Made by a program: the position numbers and the translations under genes. The notes below the pieces were generated by a model that was given only the letters and a program-made list of their open reading frames with translations, was not told the DNA's origin and did no database searches. 64,000 nt of DNA from Massilia frigida (GTDB lineage Bacteria > Pseudomonadota > Gammaproteobacteria > Burkholderiales > Burkholderiaceae_D): the NCBI RefSeq assembly GCF_011682175.1, contig NZ_WHJG01000006.1:1-64000 (forward strand), written 5' to 3'. The number at the start of each line of letters is the position of its first letter. Position 1 is the stretch's first letter. Shown in pieces: positions 35,260 through 44,400 of the stretch.

Positions 35260-35831
35260 GGCCGCAGCCGGCGGTAGGTGAGGTAACAGCCAAGCCCGCC
35301 TACCCCGAACAAGACGTAGGCCAGCGGCACCCGCACCAGCGCCACCAGCACGAAGCCGGCCACGCACAGGGCCCAGCACCACAGCTGCGGCATCGGGTTC
35401 CTGGACAGTGCCAGCGACAGCTTCAGGCCGGTGGCGCCGATCATGCCGGCCGACACCGCCGCCATGCCGCGCAACGCACCGGCCACGCCCGGATGATCGA
35501 TAAAGCGCGCATGGAGCAGGGCCAGCAGCAGCACCAGCACCAGCGGCACGGCCAGCATGCCGGCCAGCGCCGAGAGCGCGCCGGCCAGGCCGAAATAGCG
35601 CCCGCCGATCATCATCGACAGATTCACCACGTTCGGCCCCGGCAGGATCTGGGCCACGGCCCAGTCCTCCAGGAATTCCTCCTGCGTCAGCCATTGCTTG
35701 CGTTCAACGATCTCGCGTTGCACGACCGCCAGTACCCCGCCGAAGCCTTGCAGCGCCAGCAAGGTAAACGACATGAACAGGTCGGCCAGCGATTGCGGAC
35801 GCGGACGGGCGGGGAGGGACGGGTCGGTCAT
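35256..35831 (-). CDS. Chromate transporter, first half-size subunit
   Basis: A 191-residue CHR-domain protein, partner of the downstream subunit. Landmarks: FTLLALQGFGGVLAVVQREIVERKQWLT, then the AQILPGPNVVNLSMMIGGRYFG signature. Six hydrophobic helices are predicted. The pair together equals one long-chain ChrA. Known members lower cytoplasmic chromate; some are present in genomes without clear chromate resistance. No chrB or chrF regulator is nearby. Confidence 0.92.
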   Translation of the reverse strand: MTDPSLPARPRPQSLADLFMSFTLLALQGFGGVLAVVQREIVERKQWLTQEEFLEDWAVAQILPGPNVVNLSMMIGGRYFGLAGALSALAGMLAVPLVLVLLLALLHARFIDHPGVAGALRGMAAVSAGMIGATGLKLSLALSRNPMPQLWCWALCVAGFVLVALVRVPLAYVLFGVGGLGCYLTYRRLRP

Positions 35832-35872
35832 GCCGCATTATCGCGCCGGTCCGCCCGCCTGTCCATGCGGAC

Positions 35873-36064
35873 TCAGCCGCCGCCGATGCCGCGCATCACG
35901 CGCCCCGTGCCGCCGCATTCCGTGCAGGCGCCGCCGTTGTCCAGCGTGCCCTTGCCGCCGCACGCGTCGCACAGATCCTCGGCCGCACCGGGCGTGCCCG
36001 GTTTGGCTTCGTCACCCGGGTTAAGCCTCGGTTCGCTTGTGATCTTTTCAGGGGGAATGGTCAT
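35873..36064 (-). CDS. Small DnaJ-type zinc-finger protein
   Basis: A 63-residue protein with two CxxCxGxG repeats, CDACGGKGT and CTECGGTGR, like half of the DnaJ cysteine-rich domain or Tsi1 (thiosulfate sulfurtransferase-like) metallochaperone-like proteins. The N-terminal 30 residues are Pro/Glu-rich and disordered. GAGGA precedes ATG 36064; the frame starts earlier but without a site. It may bind one zinc ion and act in protein folding or as a small partner protein. Function unknown. Confidence 0.7.
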   Translation of the reverse strand: MTIPPEKITSEPRLNPGDEAKPGTPGAAEDLCDACGGKGTLDNGGACTECGGTGRVMRGIGGG

Positions 36065-36220
36065 GATGTCCTCGGTCGTCGTGGCAGGCATGCGCACAGG
36101 CGTGTGGCGGCATTCTAGGCCGCGGCGTCAGGGACCGGCGCTATGTTGCCAGCTGTAAAAATGGCGCCCGTGACACTATGCCTCAAGCATATTTTTTGCC
36201 GTTTCGATGGAACCTTGACA

Positions 36221-36248
36221 TTGACTTTGATCTTTATTGATGGATACT
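36221..36248 (+). promoter_or_regulatory. Possible sigma-70 promoter
   Basis: TTGACT (36221-36226), 16 bases, GATACT (36243-36248), about 60 bases upstream of the small gene at 36310. A second TTGACA lies directly before it (36215-36220). The surrounding sequence is more AT-rich than the neighbourhood, which supports a promoter. Confidence 0.4.
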
Positions 36249-36309
36249 CCCTAGGCAGTATTGGGTTCCCTTTCCGACGTTTCTGAATGCCCTGTAAGGA
36301 AATCACAAC

Positions 36310-36537
36310 ATGAATCGACAGCAACGCCCCGACAGCGGCGGTCTCGCCGTGGTTGAGCCACCTTATCGACGCCAGGACGTGCGCCAGCGCGACATCGTCA
36401 ACCATGCCATCTCGGTCCAGGAAAGCAGCAACACGATGTGCGCCATCGAATACCTCAAGGCGCAGGAAATCCATCCCGACGTGATCGAACGGGTCTTGCT
36501 GGAACCGCAGCGCCGGCGCGAGATGCTCGCTCATTGA
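36310..36537 (+). CDS. Small conserved-looking hypothetical protein
   Basis: A 75-residue soluble protein (MNRQQRPDSGG..., then VNHAISVQESSNTMCAIEYLKAQEIHPDVIERVLLEPQ in sense). AAGGAA lies 9 bases before the ATG and a sigma-70-like promoter is upstream. The central region resembles small beta-proteobacterial proteins predicted to be helical, but I cannot assign a family. It is transcribed away from the zinc-finger gene. Confidence 0.6.
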   Translation: MNRQQRPDSGGLAVVEPPYRRQDVRQRDIVNHAISVQESSNTMCAIEYLKAQEIHPDVIERVLLEPQRRREMLAH

Positions 36538-36745
36538 GTGGCGCAGGGTGGTGGCGCCGGAGCGGCACGGCGTGCGCCGCATGCATATCAGAATGTTATC
36601 AAACCACCCGCCTTGAGCCGTGTGCAAAACAGGCGGTTATGCACAAAAAAATCTTGTAGGAAATTTCTTAATATTTTTTACCGCTTTCCCCATTGACTTT
36701 GCAAGTGCTTGATTTATATAGGTATAATTTCTGCCTCACGAATGA

Positions 36746-36863
36746 GCATTTTGTTGAAACCCGCATCGTTACACGCTTGCGGACTGTCAAGAGGGGATTA
36801 TCCACAAAGTTATCCACAGCGATTGTGGATATCCCAAAAAGCGCTTTAGAAACGGCTACTTAG
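36746..36863 (+). repeat. DnaA-box repeat, copy A
   Basis: Begins GCATTTTGTTGAAACCCGC (36746-36764). It contains two perfect DnaA boxes TTATCCACA (36798-36806, 36810-36818) and one inverted near-perfect box TGTGGATAT (36824-36832), then AAAAAGC. A second copy with the same box spacing (12 and 14 bases) lies at 40188-40306 in the same orientation. Confidence 0.85.
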
Positions 36864-36961
36864 CGTGCATAGGGTGATGTTGAGCGTCGCTTTCGCGGCT
36901 GGCGCGCATGCGCCACCGGCGCCGTGGCGGAACGGCGGGAAGGTTTTTACTTGCGTAATAA

Positions 36962-36980
36962 TACTGTATAAATGTACAGT
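36962..36980 (+). promoter_or_regulatory. LexA (SOS) box before the helicase gene
   Basis: TACTGTATAAATGTACAGT contains CTGT-N8-ACAG (36964-36979), an exact match to the gamma/beta-proteobacterial LexA consensus with an AT-rich centre. It ends 20 bases before the helicase start, so LexA would cover the promoter or start point. Confidence 0.85.
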
Positions 36981-36999
36981 CATGTCAATCCCAGTCTGA

Positions 37000-39099
37000 A
37001 TGCCCGCCATGACCGCTGTTCCCCTTGCCGCTTGCGCCGACGATCCCTTCGCCAGCCTCAATCCCGCCCAGCGTGCCGCTGTCGAGCATGACATCGGCGT
37101 GGCCGCCGGCAGCGCACGGCCCTTGCTGGTGATTGCCGGCGCCGGGTCCGGCAAAACCAATACCCTGGCGCACCGCGTGGCGCGCCTGATCATGAGCGGC
37201 GCCGATCCCCAGCGCATCCTGCTGCTGACGTTTTCGCGCCGCGCCGCCAATGAAATGACGCAACGCGCCGCTAACGTGCTGCACCGGATCATGGGCGCGC
37301 GCGGCGGCCAGCCACCAGCCAGCCTGCCCTGGGCCGGCACCTTCCACAGCATCGGCGCGCGCCTGCTGCGCGATTACGCCGGCCGCATCGGCCTGGAGGA
37401 ATCGTTCACCATCCACGACCGGGGCGACTCCGAAGACCTGATGGGCATGGTGCGCCACGAGGTCGGCCTGAGCCGGACCGAGAAACGCTTCCCCCTCAAG
37501 GGAACTTGCCTTGCCATCTATTCGCGGGTGGTCAACAGCCGCGACACGCTGGCGCTGGTACTGCAGAGTACCTTTCCGTGGTGCAGCGAATGGGAAGCCC
37601 AGCTCAAGACCCTGTTTGGCGCCTACGTCGACGCCAAGCAAGAGCAGAACGTGCTCGATTACGACGATCTTTTGTTGTTTTGGGCCGAGATGGCGGCCGA
37701 TCCCGACCTCGGCGCGCACCTTGGCGGCCTGTTCGACCATGTCCTGGTCGACGAATACCAGGACACCAACCGCTTGCAGGCCGCGATCCTGATGGGCATG
37801 AAGCCGGGCGGCGAGGGCGTGATGGTGGTGGGCGACGATGCCCAGTCGATCTACTCGTTCCGTGGCGCCACGGTGCGCAATATTCTCGACTTTCCCAGGC
37901 AGTTCGCCCGGGAAGCCTGCATCGTCACCCTGGACCGCAACTACCGCTCGACCCAGCCGATCCTGGACGCATCCAATGCCGTGATCGGCGCCGCCCTCGA
38001 ACGCCACGCCAAGACCTTGTGGACCGACAAGGTCTCGACCGTCCTGCCGCAACTGGTGCTCATTCCCGACGAGGCCGAGCAGGCGCGCTGGGTCTGCAAG
38101 CGCATCCTGGAGCACCGCGAGACGGGCATGGCGCTCAAGGCGCAGGCGGTGCTGTTCCGCGCGGCCAGCCACAGCGCCGCGCTGGAGCTGGAACTCATGC
38201 GCCGCAACATTCCTTTCGTTAAGTTTGGCGGCCTCAAGTTCCTCGAAGCTTCCCACATCAAGGATGTGCTGGCGGTGCTGCGCTTTGCCCAGAACCCGAG
38301 CGGCAGGGTATCCGGTTTTCGCGTGGTGCAACTGGTGCCGGGGATCGGCGCCGCCACCGCCACCCGCCTGCTGGACGCGGTCGGCGAGGCGGCCGAGCCG
38401 CTGCTTGCGATCGAGCAATTTGCCGCGCCGGCCAGGAGCGGTGGCGACTGGCAACAGTTCGTCGCCCTGTTCCGCGCCCTGCGCGCGCCGGGGCTGCGCT
38501 GGCCGGCCGATATCGAGCTGGTCAAGACCTGGTACCTGCCGCACCTCGAACGCATGCATGACGACGCCCAGGTGCGCGTGGCCGACGTGGAACAGCTGGC
38601 ACGCCTGGCGGGTGGCCACGGCTCGCGCGAAACCTTCCTGGCCGAAATCACGCTCGACCCGCCCGAAGCGAGCAGCGACCGCGCCGGGCCGCCCCATCTG
38701 GACGAGGATTATCTGATTCTCTCGACCATTCATTCCTCCAAGGGGCAGGAGTGGAAGTCGGTGCATGTGCTGAACGTGGTGGACGGCTGCATTCCGTCCG
38801 ATATGAGTACCGGCAACGCCGCCGATATCGAGGAGGAGCGCCGCCTGCTGTACGTGGCCATGACGCGCGCCAAAGAGCACCTGCACCTGGTGGTGCCGAA
38901 CCGCTTTTTCATCAAGCAGCAAGCCCAGATGGGCGACCGCCATGTGTACGCGGCGCGCACGCGTTTCATCAGCCCGGCCATGCTCAAGTACTTCGAGGAA
39001 ACGGTATGGATGACGGCCGACACCCGGCAGAGCCGCAAACCCATGCCCGACAGCGTGCGCATGCTGGTGCGCGAGCGCGCCCGCAATGCGTGGAAGTAG
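37000..39099 (+). CDS. UvrD/Rep-family ATP-dependent DNA helicase
   Basis: A 699-residue superfamily 1A helicase. Walker A is AGAGSGKTNTLAHRV (near 46-60), Walker B and motif II are VDEYQDTN (near 248-255), motif III GDDAQSIYSFRGA, motif IV LDRNYRSTQPIL, motif V IHSSKGQEWKSVHV and motif VI LLYVAMTRAKEHL. It unwinds DNA in repair or replication restart. It is closer in layout to a compact UvrD/PcrA than to RecB or AddA, as no nuclease domain is present. A LexA box directly upstream indicates SOS induction. The start is ATG 37000 or 37009. A five-codon reading frame (36982-36999) ends immediately before ATG 37000. Confidence 0.93.
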   Translation: MPAMTAVPLAACADDPFASLNPAQRAAVEHDIGVAAGSARPLLVIAGAGSGKTNTLAHRVARLIMSGADPQRILLLTFSRRAANEMTQRAANVLHRIMGARGGQPPASLPWAGTFHSIGARLLRDYAGRIGLEESFTIHDRGDSEDLMGMVRHEVGLSRTEKRFPLKGTCLAIYSRVVNSRDTLALVLQSTFPWCSEWEAQLKTLFGAYVDAKQEQNVLDYDDLLLFWAEMAADPDLGAHLGGLFDHVLVDEYQDTNRLQAAILMGMKPGGEGVMVVGDDAQSIYSFRGATVRNILDFPRQFAREACIVTLDRNYRSTQPILDASNAVIGAALERHAKTLWTDKVSTVLPQLVLIPDEAEQARWVCKRILEHRETGMALKAQAVLFRAASHSAALELELMRRNIPFVKFGGLKFLEASHIKDVLAVLRFAQNPSGRVSGFRVVQLVPGIGAATATRLLDAVGEAAEPLLAIEQFAAPARSGGDWQQFVALFRALRAPGLRWPADIELVKTWYLPHLERMHDDAQVRVADVEQLARLAGGHGSRETFLAEITLDPPEASSDRAGPPHLDEDYLILSTIHSSKGQEWKSVHVLNVVDGCIPSDMSTGNAADIEEERRLLYVAMTRAKEHLHLVVPNRFFIKQQAQMGDRHVYAARTRFISPAMLKYFEETVWMTADTRQSRKPMPDSVRMLVRERARNAWK

Positions 39100-39126
39100 C
39101 GGGCAGCGTCGTTCGGGCAGCCGCCG

Positions 39127-40026
39127 TCAGGGGCCTGGCGTGGGGTCGTGCAGCGTTGCCACCGCCACGTACTCGTAAGGCGCACCGCCCGGCTCGCTCA
39201 GGGCCAGCAGGGCGCAGCGCAGGTGCAGGGCGCTGCCGTCGGCCGCCCGGGTCTGGATGTCGCCCGACCAGGCGCCATCGCGCGCCAGCCCCTGTGTGAT
39301 GTCGAGCACCAGCGGCGCGGGGAACGCGCCGGCATGCAAGGCGTGCAATGCGTGTCCGATGAGCGCCTCGGGGCGGGCGCCGGCCAGTTGGCACAGGCGC
39401 TCGCTGGCCTCGATGATGCGGCCTTTGGCGTCGAGCTTGAGCACCAGCGCTTGCTGGCCGAGTAGCGCCTGCACCTGGCGCGCCTTGTCGAGTTCGGCAG
39501 ACATCGCGGCGCGGTCGGCCGCGGCCGCCTGCAGGCCGGCATAGGCGCGCAGCGAGGCGATCACGGTGGTAAACAGCTTGCGCGTGGTCAGGTCGGCCTT
39601 GCACCAAAAATCATTGATGTCGTAATCACAAATGATGCTGTGTTCCAGCGCCTGGCCCGGTTGCCCGGTACGCAGGACGATGCGCACCAGCTCATTGTGC
39701 AGGTCGGCGCGGATCTGGCGCGCCACGCGCAGGCCGGCATCGTCCGTCTCCATAATAACGTCGAGCAACACCAGCGCGATATCGGGTGTGGCACGCAGGG
39801 TAGCGAGGGCTTCCTTGCCGCTGTAGGCATGCAGGAAGCTCAGGCGTCGTCCCTGGAATTGGGCATTGCTGAGTGCAAACTTGGTCACCACGTGCACATC
39901 GACATCGTCATCGACGATCAGGATGCGCCAAGGGATACTTTCCTGCGCGGGCGACATGGACAGGTCGGACGGGTCGTCGTCGACGATGAGAAGGTTGCCG
40001 TGGGCGGGGGTGGCGGAAGAGGGCAT
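39127..40026 (-). CDS. Response regulator with PAS output
   Basis: A 299-residue protein with a receiver domain near residues 34-160 (RILIVDDDVDVH, phosphoacceptor Asp in VLLDVIMETDD). A DUF3369-like segment (RTGQPGQALEHSIICDYDINDFWCKADLT...KLFTTVIASLRAY), a helical coil and a C-terminal PAS domain follow. Regulators with this segment usually end in HD-GYP, GGDEF or kinase modules, and none follows here, so it may act by protein contact. The very N-terminus repeats LLIVDDD, as if a receiver start had been duplicated. It is convergent with the helicase and has DnaA-box copy B about 160 bases upstream. Confidence 0.85.
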   Translation of the reverse strand: MPSSATPAHGNLLIVDDDPSDLSMSPAQESIPWRILIVDDDVDVHVVTKFALSNAQFQGRRLSFLHAYSGKEALATLRATPDIALVLLDVIMETDDAGLRVARQIRADLHNELVRIVLRTGQPGQALEHSIICDYDINDFWCKADLTTRKLFTTVIASLRAYAGLQAAAADRAAMSAELDKARQVQALLGQQALVLKLDAKGRIIEASERLCQLAGARPEALIGHALHALHAGAFPAPLVLDITQGLARDGAWSGDIQTRAADGSALHLRCALLALSEPGGAPYEYVAVATLHDPTPGP

Positions 40027-40328
40027 GGCTCCACACTAAGACAGCTGGCGCGCTTTGTCAAAGGCCACGCGAGTTATCCCCTGTTTTGCCTGCGTGTAGG
40101 AATTTACCGAATGGACAGTTTGCCAGTGTGCTGGGGGGCGTTTTAAGTTCATGATTTCATTCAACTTAATGGCTGCCTGCTGAACGGGCATTTTATTGAA
40201 ACCCGCTTAAAACCGGGCGCTAAGCGACGTTTGGCGGGGCTTATCCACAATGTTATCCACAATTCTTGTGGATATCCTTAAAAAGCCTGTGAAATCCGTG
40301 ACTTGGGCGAGGAAGGGGGGCGGCTGGC
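40027..40328. other. 302-bp gap holding DnaA-box copy B
   Basis: No gene is supported. It contains the DnaA-box repeat copy B (40188-40306) and the upstream region of the response regulator gene. The HD-hydrolase gene ends at 40329. Confidence 0.6.
40188..40306 (+). repeat. DnaA-box repeat, copy B
   Basis: Begins GCATTTTATTGAAACCCGC (40188-40206). It has perfect DnaA boxes TTATCCACA at 40241-40249 and 40253-40261, and inverted TGTGGATAT at 40267-40275, then TTAAAAAGC. Box positions and orientation match copy A (36746-36863), with divergence mainly between the first motif and the first box. Confidence 0.85.
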
Positions 40329-40970
40329 TCAGACACTGGCCTTGAGCCGGTTCAGCTCATCGAGAAAGCGGGTGCAGGCCAGTTCGGGTGTCCACGGCTC
40401 CCAGGGGGTGCCGCCGTAAATGGGAAACAGGGGATCGTCGATCTGGGGCTTGGCGGAAATTTTCAGGGTGTTTTTCACCTCGTCCCTGGTCCATCCGGCA
40501 ACGTGCACCGCTTCGCTGGCGGCCGCGAGGCGGTCGGCGCGCTTGTGCGAGGCATGCTCCCTGGTGGTCCAGCCCGGCAAGCCGTAGCGCAGGAAAATAA
40601 CCTGTTCCAGGCGCAGGGTCAGGCTGCGGAAAGCATCGCCGAGAAAGGGCTTGATCACGGAAATGGCGTCGAATCCGAGCAAGCCTTCCTCGGCATCGTG
40701 CAGCAGTTCGCGCAGTTCGCTGAGCGGATCGAGCATCCCGCCCGCCGCGTTCTTTCTCAACTGCATAACCGCAATTGAATGCTGGGCGACCGACAGCGGC
40801 AGCGGCCACACCGAATGCCCGCCCCAGCGGTAGGTGCGGGCCAGCCCGATCGCCAGGTCGGCGTCGTCCCAGTCGAAGGGCGTGGGGTTGAGCAGGTCGA
40901 GACGGCGGCCCGATGGCATGCGCACCCAGGCACGTGTTTCCGGCATCGTTCGCAAAGTCGCTCCTTCCAT
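40329..40970 (-). CDS. HD-domain phosphohydrolase (YfbR-like)
   Basis: About 213 residues. The HD-domain pattern is seen: an early H (SVAQHSIAVM), then LLHDAEEGLLGF (HD metal ligands) and a later acidic residue in HKRADRLAAASEA. It resembles 5'-nucleotidase/dNTP hydrolases of the YfbR type. The N-terminus has MPSGRRLDLLNPTPFDWDDADLAIGLART, a segment common in phage and bacterial versions. Start uncertain: ATG 40970, ATG 40946, TTG 40955 (best spaced from GGAAGGAG) or GTG 41000. It is a single gene on this strand. Confidence 0.82.
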   Translation of the reverse strand: MEGATLRTMPETRAWVRMPSGRRLDLLNPTPFDWDDADLAIGLARTYRWGGHSVWPLPLSVAQHSIAVMQLRKNAAGGMLDPLSELRELLHDAEEGLLGFDAISVIKPFLGDAFRSLTLRLEQVIFLRYGLPGWTTREHASHKRADRLAAASEAVHVAGWTRDEVKNTLKISAKPQIDDPLFPIYGGTPWEPWTPELACTRFLDELNRLKASV

Positions 40971-41186
40971 CGGTTTCCCCGGATCATGCGTTCCCTCCAC
41001 AGGGCGATCGCCCTATCTTACACACCGGTGTTGGGATCCGGGCGCGAGATTGGCCGGCGCCGCGCGGTCGCTGGCGCTGTTGACGGTCGTCACCGAAAGC
41101 GGCCGTTGGGCTGGCACTTGCGCGACCCTTGATTTACTGTGATTACGGCAATTTACTTGTCATCCCACTCACACCGGAGAATCAGC

Positions 41187-41474
41187 ATGGAATCACAAGA
41201 CCTGGCTTTAACGATGTTCCTCATGTGCATGTGCGCTCTGTACATGATGTATCTGAAGCAGGATGAACAGTTCAGGAGGCTGAAACGCCTGGAACGCATG
41301 CTCAGTTCGGTTCCGGGCGCCGGGTCGGGCCATGACGACCTCCACCCGCGCGTGCTGGCCAAGATTGGCGCCGGCGAGATCAGCGCCGCCATCCTGCTCC
41401 AGCGCAGCATCGAGGAAACCTCCTTCAGCGACGCCGATGCCGCTGTCAGAAGCTACATCGCCAGGCAGGACTAA
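41187..41474 (+). CDS. Small membrane-anchored hypothetical protein
   Basis: A 95-residue protein. Its N-terminal hydrophobic segment (LALTMFLMCMCALYMMYL, residues 6-23) is followed by a basic coil (QFRRLKRLERML) and a soluble tail. CGGAGA precedes ATG 41187, better than the upstream ATG 41139. It is unusual in that its TAA overlaps tail to tail with the TAG of the next, convergent gene by three bases. Function unknown; it recalls small cytoplasmic proteins tethered by one helix. Confidence 0.65.
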   Translation: MESQDLALTMFLMCMCALYMMYLKQDEQFRRLKRLERMLSSVPGAGSGHDDLHPRVLAKIGAGEISAAILLQRSIEETSFSDADAAVRSYIARQD

Positions 41475-44400
41475 TCCGATTTCCCACCATCGGCCTCCAG
41501 CAGGGCGACAAACTCCTCGGCCGCGACCGGGCGGCTGAAGAAATATCCCTGCACTTCATCGCAGCCCGCGCCGTCCAGATAATCGCGCTGTTCGCGGGTT
41601 TCCACTCCCTCCGCCACCACCGTGATCCCAAGGCCATGCGCAAGCGCAATCGTGGCCTTGGCGATCGCCGCGCTCTTGGCATCCGCGGTAATATTGCGTA
41701 CGAAACTCTGGTCGATTTTCAGCTTGTCCAGCGCAAAGCGGCTCAGGTAGCTGAGCGACGAATAGCCGGTGCCGAAATCGTCCAGCGCCACCGCCACGCC
41801 CATCCCGCGCAACTCGGCAATCTGCGCCATCGCCAGCTCCGCTTCCTGCATCAGCACGCTTTCGGTCAGTTCGATGGCCAGGAAGCGCGCCTGCATGCCG
41901 CTGTCAAGCAGGGCGCTTGTCACGATCGCGGGCAAGGTGCCGGCCGTGATCTGGTGTGCCGACACGTTCACCGCTACCGGCAGCGCGCGCAGGCCGGCAT
42001 CCTGCCATGCCTTGTTCTGTGCGCAGGCGGTGCGGATCACCCATTCGCCGATCTCGACGATCAGGCCCGAATCTTCCGCCAGCGGAATGAATTCGGCCGG
42101 CGAAATCATGCCCAGCTCGGCGCTGCGCCAGCGGATCAGCGCTTCCGTGCCGCACACCCGCTGGTCTGCCAGCCGCACCTGGGGCTGGTAAAACAGCGAA
42201 AATTCGGCGCGTCCCAAGGCGCTGCGCAAACGGTGCTCCAGCGCCATCCAGTGCAAGGCGCGTGTGTTCATTTCTGACGTGAAATAGCGGAAGCTGTTGC
42301 GCCCGCTGTTCTTCACGTGCGACAGCGCCGTGTCCGCATTCCTGATCAGGTCGTTTGCGGTGACGCCATCGAGCGGAAACAGCGCGATCCCCACGCTGGC
42401 GGTGACCACCACCTCGTGCCCCAGCAACTGGCAGGGCGCGGCCACCGTGTCGAGCATGTGCTGGGCGACGGCGTTGATATCATCGTTGTCGTCCACGTGC
42501 GAGAGCACCAGCACGAACTCGTCGCTGCCGATGCGTGCCAGGGTGTCGCCCGGGTGCAGGCGCAGCAGCAGGCGCTGGGCCATTTCGCGCAGCAGCTGGT
42601 CGCCAGCGTCATGCCCGATGCTGTCGTTGACGCGCTGCAAGCGGTCGATATTGAGCAGCAGCACGGCAATCATGCGCTGCCCCTGGTGCGCCGCCTCGAT
42701 CGCCTGTCCCAGCCGGTCGTTCAGCAGCGAGCGGTTCGGCAAGCGCGTCAGTGGATCATGGTTGACCATGAATTGCAGTTGCTCGTTGGCTTCGGTAATG
42801 TCGCTCAGGTCGGTGAACACGCCCACATAACCGGCTGTGCCGTGCTCCGGACTGGACACCGCGCTCACCGTCAGCCACTCGGGAAACACCTCGCCATTCT
42901 TGCGCCGGGTCCAGATTTCTCCGCGCCAATGGCCGTCGCGTGCGATCGTGTCCCATAGCTGCCGGTAGAAATCGCTATCGTGCACGTTCGAGCGCAGCAT
43001 GCGGATATTGCGTCCCAGCACGTCCGCCTCGCTGTACTGGGTGATGCGCTCGAACGCCGCGTTCACCGCCACGATGGTGCTGGCGGCGTCGGTGACCACG
43101 ATGCCGTCGCGCGTGCAGGCGAACACGCGCGCGGCCAGCTCCAGCTTTTCGTCGGACTGGCGCCGCTCCGTGATGTCTTGCAGCGTGCCCATCAGTGCCG
43201 TCACATTGCCGGCCGCATCGTGCACGCCCGTGCTGCGCGAATGAAAATAGCGCTGCGGGCCGAGCGCGGGATTGCTGCGCAGCTCGCCCGTCCAGTTCAT
43301 GCCATGCCGCACGGCCGACTCGACCAGATGGCGGTCGCCCGGGTGGATTTGCTGCAGAAAAACGTTGAGCGGCGGTGGCTGGTCCGCCGCCGGCAGGCCG
43401 AGCAGGCGATACATCTGCTGCGACCACTGTCCGCTGCGGCTGACCAGGTCGAGCCGCCAGCTGCCGATCAGCGCCAGTTGCTGCGCCGCCTTGAGCGCAT
43501 CGTCGCTGTTGTGCAGCGCCTGGTTCAGCCCGTAACGCTTGTGCAGTTCGCGCAGCGCCATGTAGCTCAGGCCGGCCAGGGCCGCCAGGAATGCCAGCGA
43601 GACCGCGATGTAGGCGCGCGCCATGCTGTACCAGTCGGCCAGCAATTCCTCCTCGCCCAGACCGACCACGACCACCAGCGGCCGGCCGCTGACGCGCTGG
43701 TAGAAATACCGGCGGCGGATGTGGTCGATGCTGCTGTCGGCCGTGTAGCTGCCGGCCTCGGGCGGGGATGGCGAGGCCCTGAAATCGGGGAAGAAGGTCA
43801 GGCGCTTTCCTTCGGCCATGTTGGCGACCGGCATGCGCAGCATCAGCACGCCGTCGGTGCGCACCAGGGCCACCATGCCATCCCTGCCGACCTTGACCGA
43901 GTCGTAAAAGCGGCGCAGGTAGGTCGGTTCGAGCGCGGCCACGATGACCCCGCCGAAACTGCCGTCGGGGCGGTTGATGCGGCGGCTGAAACTGATAAAG
44001 GGTACGCCCAGCTTGCTGATGACCGGCCCTTCGATGTGCATGCCATGCTCGGGATGGTCGCGATGGATGCGGAAATACGCGCGGTCCGACAGGTTGTAGG
44101 ATCCCGGCAATTTCTGGCTGTCGTGAATCATCTTGCCATCGGCATCGAGCAGCCAGATGGCGCGGATGAAGGGCAGGTTGTCGATGCTGCTGTCGAGCAG
44201 TTCATTGACCAGGCGTTCGCGGTCGGCCGGTCCGCGCGGCACCATCTGCACCGCCTTGATGGTGGTCTGCATCGCCAGGTCGACCGCGAACACGCTGTCG
44301 ACCGCCTGCTCCTCCAGCACCTTGACCAGCATGCGGGCACTGGTGGTCTTCTGGGTGACGACATGGTTGCGCGCCTGCACCAGCTCGAACACGAGATTGG

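Larger units (their letters stand above)
36538..36999. other. 462-bp regulatory gap upstream of the helicase
   Basis: An AT-richer stretch (about 36640-36760) with a possible TATAAT at 36723-36728. It also holds copy A of the DnaA-box repeat (36746-36863) and a LexA site (36962-36980). No gene is supported. Confidence 0.6.

Noticed and set aside
36746-36863. DnaA-box cluster as the chromosomal origin
   Set aside because: No dnaA, dnaN, gyrB or unwinding element nearby, and the cluster occurs twice; an origin is unlikely.
36746-40306. The two flanking repeats as ends of a composite transposon
   Set aside because: No transposase, no terminal inverted repeats and no target duplication seen; the internal genes are chromosomal types.
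41471-41474. Tail-to-tail overlap of two genes as a sign of mis-annotation
   Set aside because: Both proteins end naturally; convergent genes sharing three or four bases at their stops are common in compact genomes.
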